Origin: Candidatus Saccharimonadota bacterium
GTDB taxonomy: Bacteria; Patescibacteriota; Saccharimonadia; Saccharimonadales; UBA4665
Assembly (NCBI GenBank): GCA_028286245.1
Contig: JAQBRY010000003.1
Coordinates: forward strand, 1-55,952
Direction of reading: 5' to 3'
Length of the DNA stretch: 55,952 bases
Shown here: positions 27,862-34,775 of the stretch, piece after piece
Numbering within the stretch: position 1 is the stretch's first letter
How the letters are laid out: every line of letters starts with the position of its first letter
The notes under the pieces: generated by a model
Told to the model about the DNA's origin: nothing
Database searches by the model: none
Seen by the model: only the letters and a program-made list of their open reading frames with translations
Program-made: the position numbers and the translations under genes

Positions 27862-28737
27862 TCATTTATTCAAAAATGTTGTTGCTAAATCTACAGCCTC
27901 AGCACTTTTATCAGAGGTAGAAAGCCATCGAATACTTTTGTTACGTTTAAACCAAGTCCGCTGTCTTTTAGCCAAATCCATGGTTGCCTTGATGATTTTT
28001 AGCCGAGTTTCCTCGATATTTTGAGTACCTTGGAAGTACTTCTGCCACTGCGCATAGCCCACGCCCTTAAGCGCTTCGCACTGCCAACCATATTCTTTCG
28101 CCAAGCCTGCTACTTCCTGCTCAAGGCCCGCAGCCAACATGGCATCGGTCCGGGCGCTCACGCGCTGACGCAACGTTTCGCGGTCCGTCTGGATCCCCAA
28201 AATGAGTGTATTCTGGCGCAGCTCTTTGTGCGTCGGCTGAGCACCGTCCGACTCAATAAGGCGGATAAGCCGGCGCTTATTACGGGTATCGACGTCGCCA
28301 AGTTCTAGGCCTAGCTCAGCGATTTGTTGCAGTAACTGCTCTACCGACAGGTCGTTGAGGGCATGCCGGTCCTGCCGGTCGCCAGCGGGCAGGAAGCCAT
28401 AATCATATAAAATACCATCTATATACAAACCCGTGCCACCGGCTAAAATGGGCAGCTTTCCTCGTGCGCTTATATCTTTAATTTTTTCTTGTGCCAAACG
28501 CTTAAATACGGCTGCCGTAAAATCCTCATCCGGGCCGACTATATCCAGCAAGTGGTGCGGTGCGGCCGCCCGCTCCGCCAGCGTCGGCTTAGCCGTACCG
28601 ATGTTGACTTCCCGGCGGACCGTCCAGCTATCGGCGCAAATAATCTCGCCGTCAAACTTTTGAGCAAGACTAATAGCCAGCGCCGACTTGCCACTTCCCG
28701 TCTCGCCGACTATTACAATCAGCGGTGAAATTTTCAT
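27862..28737 (-). CDS. miaA: tRNA dimethylallyltransferase
   Basis: A 291-residue MiaA, which adds the isopentenyl group to A37 of UNN-reading tRNAs. Walker A is GETGSGKS (11-18). NIGTAKP and HHLLDIVGPDEDF follow, then LAGGTGLYIDGILY. The usual DSRQVY reads DSWTVR here, a departure in a normally conserved stretch. The ATG overlaps the stop of the ATL gene (ATGA). It is the last gene of thrS-HAD-ATL-miaA and so falls under the T-box of that operon. Confidence 0.93.
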   Translation of the reverse strand: MKISPLIVIVGETGSGKSALAISLAQKFDGEIICADSWTVRREVNIGTAKPTLAERAAAPHHLLDIVGPDEDFTAAVFKRLAQEKIKDISARGKLPILAGGTGLYIDGILYDYGFLPAGDRQDRHALNDLSVEQLLQQIAELGLELGDVDTRNKRRLIRLIESDGAQPTHKELRQNTLILGIQTDRETLRQRVSARTDAMLAAGLEQEVAGLAKEYGWQCEALKGVGYAQWQKYFQGTQNIEETRLKIIKATMDLAKRQRTWFKRNKSIRWLSTSDKSAEAVDLATTFLNK

Positions 28738-29099
28738 AACAGACTGACCTGTGACGCAGACGGAGCACTCGGTTCTTCACCAGGCGGCCACCAGATGAGC
28801 GCGGCCACGTCGACCTGATCCTTGTCATCAAAGCTAAAGCCCTCGGCTGCCAGCACTTGCTTGTGGCCGCTGCGACCGCCGGGATAGCCAGCTGCCAGGC
28901 CACCTTGCTTATTGACTACTCGTTGCCAAGGCAGATCCGGATCTCCAAAGTGAGCAATGCCGCCCACCACGCGTGCAGCCCGGGCCGCCCCGGCCAGCGC
29001 CGCCAGTTGGCCGTAGGTCATCACCCGGCCACGAGGAATCTGCCGCACCAGCGCCTCAACCCGGCGCCGGAAATCCGGTTCCACATCGTCATTTGGCAT
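28734..29099 (-). CDS. alkyltransferase-like (ATL) DNA repair protein
   Basis: A 121-residue protein with the MGMT C-terminal domain fold (RRRVEALVRQIPRGRVMTYG; ARAARVVGG). The active-site PCHR is replaced by PWQR, with Trp in place of the methyl-accepting Cys. That is the defining change of ATL proteins such as YbaZ, which bind O6-alkylguanine and recruit nucleotide excision repair without alkyl transfer. The ATG at 29099 is inside the end of the HAD gene. The C-terminal 30 residues (DVAALIWWPPGEEP...) extend past the usual domain. Confidence 0.85.
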   Translation of the reverse strand: MPNDDVEPDFRRRVEALVRQIPRGRVMTYGQLAALAGAARAARVVGGIAHFGDPDLPWQRVVNKQGGLAAGYPGGRSGHKQVLAAEGFSFDDKDQVDVAALIWWPPGEEPSAPSASQVSLL

Positions 29100-29688
29100 C
29101 AAAATACTCCCGAACCGCCTGCCAATCGTTACAACGAGTTACGCCTTCTGGCAGCACATCGGCTTGGTTCCACTTATAATCGCCAAAAAGGATGGCCTTT
29201 ATGCCGCCATCGGCGGCCGCAAAGCAATGCTTGGTTAAATCATCTATCAAGTAGCTGGCGCCAACGCTTCGGCACATATCAAGTTTAGTTTCAGTATAAG
29301 AAGATTCTTTATAATCATCGAAGATACCGGCAAAATGTATTTCATCAAATATATTCGGAAAATATTTTTCTATCCAGTCGAGCGTTACCTGATAAATCCT
29401 TTTGCGCCGTGACGTAATTACTACTAAGGAGTAGCGTTCTTTTAACTCCTGCAGTACCGGCAGCGCTTCGGCAATATGCTCATACTCGGCTATAGCTCCA
29501 GAGTCATGAAATTCAAGTCCTCTCTGCGCTATAGTGGCATGATCAACATCCCATAACTTATTCCACTCGTCGCGATAGTCACTCCAGTGCAAATTAGTGC
29601 CGTAGTGTTTGTTGCTGTACGCAGTGAAGGCATGGGCATTCAGGGCTAGAACATCGTCTACATCAATTGCTATTACTTGCTTGGTCAT
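29089..29688 (-). CDS. HAD-superfamily 5'-nucleotidase
   Basis: A 199-residue protein of the NT5C/deoxyribonucleotidase type. HAD motif I is DVDD (D9, D11), motif II is ITSRRK, and motif III/IV is YLIDD. Members remove phosphate from (deoxy)nucleoside monophosphates, which fits nucleotide salvage. It lies two bases after thrS and overlaps the ATL start, as part of the thrS operon. Confidence 0.8.
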   Translation of the reverse strand: MTKQVIAIDVDDVLALNAHAFTAYSNKHYGTNLHWSDYRDEWNKLWDVDHATIAQRGLEFHDSGAIAEYEHIAEALPVLQELKERYSLVVITSRRKRIYQVTLDWIEKYFPNIFDEIHFAGIFDDYKESSYTETKLDMCRSVGASYLIDDLTKHCFAAADGGIKAILFGDYKWNQADVLPEGVTRCNDWQAVREYFDAK

Positions 29689-29690
29689 GT

Positions 29691-31538
29691 TTAGAACGAC
29701 GTTTTTAAAACCCGACTCTTAGCTTCGCTGGCAACCGTATTTAGGAAATTTTCGAGACTCAGTGAGGTACTATCCTCACGGGTGGCTAGATCCTTACGAA
29801 TACGAGGTGTTACCTGGCCGTTTTCCATCTCTTTTTGGCCCACAACGATGGTATAGGGAATTTTATACATCTCGGCAGCCCGGATCTTTTTGCCAACTGA
29901 TTCGCTGGCGTTATCGACGGTTGCTCTAAGTCCAAGGGCCTTGGCCTGCTGTAGTACGTCGGTTGCAAAGGCCACCGTAGCGTCCTCTTGGTTCAGGCTG
30001 ATAATCCGGATCTGCTCAGGGGCCGTCCAGACGGGGAATTTCCCGGCTGTATGCTCAATATAGACGCTCAAGAAGCGCTCGAACGAGCCGAGTAGCGCCT
30101 TGTGGATCATAACGGGTGTCTGCAGTGAGCCATCTTCGGCGGTATAGCCCAGCTCAAACCGTTGCGGCTGCACAAAATCGAGTTGCTCAGTGGCTAGTTG
30201 CCATTCGCGGCCAAGCGCGTCGGTAGCCATAATATCAATCTTGGGGCCGTAAAAGGCGGCGTCACCTTCCGCAACAAAGTAATCGAGCTCTAGTTTTTTA
30301 GCAACTCGCTCAATGGTGGCCTGTGCTTCTGCCCACACCTGGGGGTCACCCAAATACTTATCGGTGTCGTCCCTAAAGCTCAGTCGAGCACGCCATGATA
30401 GCCCAAAAACTTCGTACATCTCTCGGATCATATTCATGATTGAGGTAAATTCCTCTTCGATCTGATCGAGGCGGCAAAAGACGTGCGCATCATCCTGCGT
30501 GGCAGCGCGGACGCGGCTGAGCCCGTGTAGCTCTCCGGCCTTTTCATCTCTGTACACCACCGTATTTTCCATGTAACGGATTGGCATATCGCGGTAGCTC
30601 CGCGGACGCGAAGCAAAAATCTGGGTGTGGTGCGGGCAGTTCATGGGTTTCATCATAAATTCATCGTCACTCTCGGCACTGGTAACCGAAAACCGCTCCG
30701 GATACTTATCGTAGTGACCCGATTTCTTATAGAGCGCCACTTTAGTAATGTGCGGGATCGAAACCCTTTCGTAGCCCGCCCTCGCCTGTAACTCCTGAGA
30801 AAATGCGCCAATCTGTTCCCTGAGTATGGTGCCGCGTGGTGTAAACAAGGGCAAGCCTGGGCCGACCAGATCAGAAAATACAAACAGGTCGAGTTCTTGA
30901 CCTAGCTTACGGTGGTCGCGCTTTTTTGCTTCTTCGAGCATGTCGAGGTGTTGGCGTAGCTCTTTGGGGGTAGCAAAGGCAGCACCGTATATTCGCTGCA
31001 TCTGGGGATTACCCTCTTTGCCTCGCCAGTACACGCCGCCGATACGCATCAGCTTAAAGGCGCCGACCTTACCCGTTGATTCAACGTGAGGCCCGCGACA
31101 CAGGTCGGAAAAATCACCGTTCTTATAAAAAGACACTTCCTCAACCTGTGACGCACCACTAGCGATCGTGCCAAGCTCATCGGCGTTTAAATCCTTGGCG
31201 ACAGTGGTACCTGAGCGCTTAAGATCGTTGAGAAGCTCCACTTTATAGGGTTGCTGGGCCTGCTCTGCCCAAGCAATCGCGTCGTCGACCGGCATCGTAA
31301 AGCGCTCAAAGGTGTCGTTGGCTTTAATAATTTCCTGCATCTCGGCTTCAATTTTGGCAAAGTCTTCTTCGGAAATTTTAGTTTCGCCCAGATCCACGTC
31401 GTAGTAAAAGCCACTTTCTACCACCGGGCCAACACCAAATTTAGCTTCCGGCCAGAGCTTTTGAATGGCAGTAGCCATAATATGCGCCAGTGAGTGCCGC
31501 ATGGCATACAGTTGTTCCGATTGATTCTGATCCGACAT
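29691..31538 (-). CDS. thrS: threonyl-tRNA synthetase lacking the TGS domain
   Basis: A 615-residue class II synthetase. The N-terminal TGS domain is absent. The protein begins at the editing domain, whose catalytic residues are present (HSLAH, H15 and H19; CRGPHV). Class II motifs follow (MKPMNCPHHTQIF; YRDEKAGELHGLSRVR; GSFERFLSVYIEHTAGKFP) and then an anticodon-binding domain. AAGGAG precedes the ATG. It heads the operon thrS-HAD-ATL-miaA, and a T-box leader controls it. Confidence 0.96.
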   Translation of the reverse strand: MSDQNQSEQLYAMRHSLAHIMATAIQKLWPEAKFGVGPVVESGFYYDVDLGETKISEEDFAKIEAEMQEIIKANDTFERFTMPVDDAIAWAEQAQQPYKVELLNDLKRSGTTVAKDLNADELGTIASGASQVEEVSFYKNGDFSDLCRGPHVESTGKVGAFKLMRIGGVYWRGKEGNPQMQRIYGAAFATPKELRQHLDMLEEAKKRDHRKLGQELDLFVFSDLVGPGLPLFTPRGTILREQIGAFSQELQARAGYERVSIPHITKVALYKKSGHYDKYPERFSVTSAESDDEFMMKPMNCPHHTQIFASRPRSYRDMPIRYMENTVVYRDEKAGELHGLSRVRAATQDDAHVFCRLDQIEEEFTSIMNMIREMYEVFGLSWRARLSFRDDTDKYLGDPQVWAEAQATIERVAKKLELDYFVAEGDAAFYGPKIDIMATDALGREWQLATEQLDFVQPQRFELGYTAEDGSLQTPVMIHKALLGSFERFLSVYIEHTAGKFPVWTAPEQIRIISLNQEDATVAFATDVLQQAKALGLRATVDNASESVGKKIRAAEMYKIPYTIVVGQKEMENGQVTPRIRKDLATREDSTSLSLENFLNTVASEAKSRVLKTSF

Positions 31539-31561
31539 AGCGACACTCCTTAAAAATAATT

Positions 31562-31736
31562 ATAAAAAAGACACGTCCTGGGGATTATGTGCTCTCGCAT
31601 TGCATACAATCCATTGGACGTGTCTCGGTCCGCTTGAGCGGAGGTTCCACCTCGACATTACTCTTGCAACAGTCAAATTCGTTCGTTGTTGCCACTGCTA
31701 CGAAGCTCAGTGATTGGTGAGGTCACTTCACAGCTT
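31562..31736 (-). promoter_or_regulatory. T-box riboswitch of the thrS operon
   Basis: Reading 5' to 3' on the minus strand: a short stem I (31736-31732 with 31707-31703) whose loop carries AGTGA and the Thr codon ACC followed by A (31718-31715). Stem III is GCAACA/TGTTGC (31692-31687; 31671-31666). AGAGTA is followed by the T-box AGGTGGAACC (31652-31643). The antiterminator pairs TGTC (31657-31654) with GACA (31624-31621). That GACA is also part of a 10-bp terminator, 31625-31616 with 31578-31569, followed by TTTTTT. The bulge UGGA complements UCCA, and the tRNA-Thr at 38466-38541 has U73-CCA. A likely -10 (TACAAT) is at 31748-31743. Confidence 0.88.
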
Positions 31737-31754
31737 AACCTTATTGTACTACAA

Positions 31755-32942
31755 CTACACCAAAGATAAAAGCTGTTGTACAAAACTCTGCAACATTGGC
31801 AGATCTACAGGGGTAGTCTGGGCAGATGCAGGGTCATCCAGCTGGCTGCTCAGCGCCAGTAAGCTCACCACATTGACCACTCCCTGGCTGGCTTGGTGGA
31901 CGGTAAAGTAGGTTCGGGCGGCAATGTCTCGCTGCGGACGTTGTGCCATATACTCATGTAGGTCGTCGCGGGTGGTCAGCTGTAGTGCACGCTGCAAGGT
32001 CGATTCCAGGTCGGCCGCAATCGTCTCCACGGTAACTGGCACAAACTGCGGTGCCTCAAAAGTTTGACGCGGCCGTTCTGGCTGGTCTTCCGCTACGCGC
32101 CCACCACGCTCGGCAACCGGTTCTGTGGCTATAGGTTCAGGCCTAATAACCGTACCAGGCGCAACCTGCTGTTCTGGCTCTTTAAAGAGCTCGAGCGTTG
32201 CTGCGTCCGGGGTAACCCTCGCCGTGCCGGTAACTTCTTCATAATACCTGCCTGCTACGTCATAAACAGGCTGGGTAGCCTCGCCATCAAGCACAGCTTC
32301 TGCCTCCGCTACTGGAGCTATATCTACCGGAGTCGCCTGGGGCGTTTCGGGTAATTTGGGCAACTCAGGTGCAGTAACCGGCCTTGCCTGGACTGGTATA
32401 AGTTCACGAAGTGTAGCGGCGGGCAGTGCCACAGCCCGGCGGGCCGATTGGATGACTGGCCCGAGACCTGCCTCCCGGACGTCTGTCACCTGCTCGGACG
32501 AGGCAGCAACCGTCACTGGCTCGTCAAATTGGGCTACCGCTTCGGAAACTAAGGGTTCTGGAGGTTGGGATGCAAGTACCGTCTCCATCCCAACATTAAA
32601 TATTCTGGCGGCATCGAGAGTTTGGTCCAGCGTTCTGACGGCCGCCTCGACCGCAGCTTCTATACGGGCTGACTCTAATAGAGACTCCAGGCTGGTAAGT
32701 GGCAGGTTACTCAGCTGCGTCATTCCCTCATCAGAAATAGCAAGCGGCAGGGCGTCGCTGGCATTGTCGACTACTCCTCTGACCAGCTGTTGGGCCGCCC
32801 AGAACTGACTGCCATCGTCAGTATTTGTCTCTGCCTCTTGGGAACCGGCAACTTCTGCCTGCTCCTCGCGTACTACAAGAGCGATGTCAGTTTGATCTGG
32901 CATCAGAACATCAACCACCTCTATAGGGCTCTGCTCATTCAT
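31755..32942 (-). CDS. hypothetical acidic protein, 395 aa
   Basis: No family recognised. The protein is acidic and rich in Ala, Val, Glu, Pro and Gln, with no membrane segment. A Pro-rich low-complexity middle (about 170-310) separates two more ordered ends, and the C-terminal 90 residues look helical. The ATG has no Shine-Dalgarno and lies 6 nt after TATAAT preceded by TGC, with TTGCTA 17 nt upstream, so the mRNA should begin at the A of ATG. It ends 7 nt before the probable thrS -10. Confidence 0.8.
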   Translation of the reverse strand: MNEQSPIEVVDVLMPDQTDIALVVREEQAEVAGSQEAETNTDDGSQFWAAQQLVRGVVDNASDALPLAISDEGMTQLSNLPLTSLESLLESARIEAAVEAAVRTLDQTLDAARIFNVGMETVLASQPPEPLVSEAVAQFDEPVTVAASSEQVTDVREAGLGPVIQSARRAVALPAATLRELIPVQARPVTAPELPKLPETPQATPVDIAPVAEAEAVLDGEATQPVYDVAGRYYEEVTGTARVTPDAATLELFKEPEQQVAPGTVIRPEPIATEPVAERGGRVAEDQPERPRQTFEAPQFVPVTVETIAADLESTLQRALQLTTRDDLHEYMAQRPQRDIAARTYFTVHQASQGVVNVVSLLALSSQLDDPASAQTTPVDLPMLQSFVQQLLSLV

Positions 32943-32948
32943 AGGATT

Positions 32949-32977
32949 ATTATAGCATTTTTATTGATATTTAGCAA
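32949..32977 (-). promoter_or_regulatory. promoter giving a leaderless mRNA
   Basis: TTGCTA (32977-32972), 17 nt, TATAAT (32954-32949) with an extended TGC, and 6 nt to the ATG at 32942. Confidence 0.8.
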
Positions 32978-33010
32978 TAGAATAGGCATTTTCAACAGAT
33001 TGCGTGGAAT

Positions 33011-33150
33011 TAAAAAAGCGATTGAATGATCTCGCATTTCATTCAATCGCTTATAGTCGATGTCTCGACGAGAAAAACTCTCTCGACAAAACCTCGCCTC
33101 ACCTAAGTACTATAGCAAGGTTAGTACTATATGGCTAGTATATAAATGCT
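33011..33150 (-). other. inverted-repeat cluster ending in an intrinsic terminator
   Basis: No gene is seen in 32978-33250. On the minus strand a 13-bp perfect stem (33051-33039 with 33029-33017) is followed by TTTTTTA, a good terminator. Upstream of it lie AACCTTGC/GCGAGGTT (about 33119-33090), a GTCGA/TCGAC hairpin (33056-33069), and an AGTACT repeat. The minus strand may carry a short structured RNA ending here. No convincing promoter was found. Confidence 0.45.
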
Positions 33151-33254
33151 GTATTTGCTACATATCTACATGGGGATAACTCATTTCATATAACGTCATG
33201 CATGGCGTTATTTTAATTTCTACCCTTATAGCATCTGCGAGGCCACAAGTTCAA

Positions 33255-33282
33255 ATAAAAACACCCCCTTGGGGGTGCTTTT
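33255..33282 (-). terminator. tRNA-Val terminator
   Basis: The stem GCACCCCC/GGGGGTGT with a 2-nt loop is followed by TTTTTATTT on the minus strand, directly after the tRNA CCA. Confidence 0.85.
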
Positions 33283-33284
33283 AC

Positions 33285-33361
33285 TGGTGGGCGATATAGG
33301 ATTCGAACCTATCACCTCCACAACGTCAATGTGGCGCTCTAGCCAAATGAGCTAATCGCCC
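33285..33361 (-). tRNA. tRNA-Val (GAC)
   Basis: A full cloverleaf with acceptor GGGCGAT/ATCGCCC-type pairing, D arm GCTC/GAGC, and anticodon stem CCACA/TGTGG around TTGACGT (anticodon GAC). The T arm is present, with A73 and an encoded CCA. Confidence 0.96.
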
Positions 33362-33388
33362 GGTTAGGCAGTACGGAGTACTCGAAAA

Positions 33389-33417
33389 ACTATAGCGCAC
33401 CTCCCCTGTAAAAGCAA
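33389..33417 (-). promoter_or_regulatory. tRNA-Val promoter
   Basis: TTGCTT (33417-33412), 17 nt, TATAGT (33394-33389). Confidence 0.7.
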
Positions 33418-33472
33418 GTTAGAAATGCTTATGTTACCTCTGTTATAAGCACTAGCGTTTACATGGGTTATG

Positions 33473-33501
33473 TTGACTAGTAAGGTTTTTTCCTGTAGTA
33501 T
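33473..33501 (+). promoter_or_regulatory. promoter of small ORF
   Basis: TTGACT (33473-33478), 17 nt, TAGTAT (33496-33501). Start near 33508. Confidence 0.75.
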
Positions 33502-33525
33502 TAATCAGTTAAACAAAGGGTTTTG

Positions 33526-33630
33526 GTGAGTACCAAAAAAACCGGTGTCCTAGACGCCTTCCAGTTGTTTTACGAAGAATTAGCTTCGAAACCAACGAAT
33601 CGAATCCGTCGACTACGCGCAAGCAGTTAG
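33526..33630 (+). CDS. predicted 34-aa basic small protein
   Basis: A GTG-started frame encodes a 34-residue protein, beginning MSTKKTGVLDAFQLFYEELA and ending in an Arg-rich segment (RIRRLRASS). AAAGGG lies 5 nt before the GTG. The frame is enclosed by a good promoter (33473-33501) and an intrinsic terminator (33651-33678), so transcript and ORF fit each other closely. A non-coding small RNA over the same interval is the alternative. No homologue is known to me. Confidence 0.6.
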   Translation: MSTKKTGVLDAFQLFYEELASKPTNRIRRLRASS

Positions 33631-33650
33631 TTAACGGATACGGTCCATAG

Positions 33651-33678
33651 AGCCTCTCTTTAAGGGAGGCTTTTTTTC
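33651..33678 (+). terminator. terminator of small ORF transcript
   Basis: AGCCTC (33651-33656) pairs with GAGGCT (33666-33671), with inner CTT/AAG pairs, followed by TTTTTTT. Confidence 0.85.
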
Positions 33679-33731
33679 GTGCTTATCCCCCATCAACGCA
33701 GTACTTATCCACTAGCTTTTTCTCTAGCGAT

Positions 33732-33749
33732 ATGACAATATGTAGTCAT
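33732..33749 (+). promoter_or_regulatory. inverted repeat overlapping the nrdR start
   Basis: ATGAC (33732-33736) and GTCAT (33745-33749) flank 8 nt that contain AATATGTA. The second arm covers the start codon. A site for self-repression is plausible but unproven. Confidence 0.35.
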
Positions 33750-34146
33750 GGTATGCATCTACTGTTCCGGCAACACCCAGGTCATCAACTCCCGTTTGCA
33801 AAAGCGGGCTAATAGCGTCTGGCGGCGGCGAAAGTGCCTCAACTGTCAGGCTGTCTTTACAACTAGTGAGGTCGCACAATATGACGGCAGCTGGCGCGTG
33901 CAGTCAGGCAAGCAATTGATAGCCTTTAGCCGCGACAAGCTATTACTCAGCATTTATGAGAGTGTGCGGCATCGTCCGGAAGCCCTCCAGGACGCCAGCG
34001 CTCTGACCGAAACAATAATTGGTAAGCTACGGCACACCGCTTCTGACGGGCTCTTAACAATTAAGGATATAATTGTGGTAGCCCAAGCGATACTGAACAA
34101 TTTTGATGATGCGGCATACGTGCATTACCGGGCATTTCACCAATAA
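33748..34146 (+). CDS. nrdR: NrdR-type ribonucleotide reductase regulator
   Basis: A 132-residue protein, slightly shorter than the usual 150. The N-terminal zinc ribbon has CIYC (3-6) and CLNC (30-33) with the typical VWRRRKC. Residues 50-130 are an ATP-cone (LIAFSRDKLLLSIYES...). NrdR senses (d)ATP and represses nrd genes; none is in the window. No clear Shine-Dalgarno is present, and a dyad overlaps the start. Confidence 0.88.
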   Translation: MVCIYCSGNTQVINSRLQKRANSVWRRRKCLNCQAVFTTSEVAQYDGSWRVQSGKQLIAFSRDKLLLSIYESVRHRPEALQDASALTETIIGKLRHTASDGLLTIKDIIVVAQAILNNFDDAAYVHYRAFHQ

Positions 34147-34155
34147 TTATCAATG

Positions 34156-34740
34156 TTAATTGAGACGGTTATGGGGACCGCAGAGCTGCAGAACCTTCAT
34201 AGCCTCATCAAAATGGGCCATGGTAAAACGATTAAGTTTCATGGCCTCTCGTAGCTGGGTTAATACTTGAAACTGCATGCCGTCAAACGGATCAGCCTGC
34301 TCCACAGGAGCGTCGGCTGGGGCTGGGACTGGGTTGGAAGTTACGTCGGGATCGGAAAGTGGTCGAGTCACTGTTTTTTCATCACGGCGAGCTCGCTCGC
34401 CGTGAGTGCTTACTTCGTACTCTTCTCGTTTAGTAACCCGGGTAAGGCTGGCAACATCCACGCTGGTAGTATCGACAGTCATGGCAACGTTGCCCTCAAC
34501 CACCCCTGTAAGGTCTAGCTCTTCTGTGAGCAATACCAGGCTGCTGCCCACGTAATACTCCGCCTTTCTATCGGCGTCGACTGCCAGGTGCTGCTCCGGA
34601 CTAATGTTGCCGGGCGTGGCTAGGACATCACTGGTTACTTGAACGCTATTGCCGAGCAAGGAGCGCACGGTGGTGAGAAAGTGCTCTTTTTGCGTAGCGG
34701 AAATTTCGTGGTCAGGTGAGGGTTGGGCTTCTCCGGTCAT
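34156..34740 (-). CDS. hypothetical protein, 194 aa
   Basis: Unknown, soluble and acidic. A charged disordered stretch (about 115-150) separates an N-terminal domain from a C-terminal helical segment. The promoter is TTGACA, 16 nt, TATAAT, then 7 nt to the ATG with no Shine-Dalgarno, so the mRNA is probably leaderless. It belongs to a run of unknown soluble proteins with the same promoter geometry (31755, 36817, 37282, 43891). Confidence 0.8.
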   Translation of the reverse strand: MTGEAQPSPDHEISATQKEHFLTTVRSLLGNSVQVTSDVLATPGNISPEQHLAVDADRKAEYYVGSSLVLLTEELDLTGVVEGNVAMTVDTTSVDVASLTRVTKREEYEVSTHGERARRDEKTVTRPLSDPDVTSNPVPAPADAPVEQADPFDGMQFQVLTQLREAMKLNRFTMAHFDEAMKVLQLCGPHNRLN

Positions 34741-34747
34741 GACAGAG

Positions 34748-34775
34748 ATTATATAACTAATACTGTATATGTCAA
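34748..34775 (-). promoter_or_regulatory. near-consensus promoter giving a leaderless mRNA
   Basis: TTGACA (34775-34770), 16 nt, TATAAT (34753-34748), 7 nt to the ATG at 34740. The -35 lies inside the 3' end of the GT2 gene. Confidence 0.85.
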
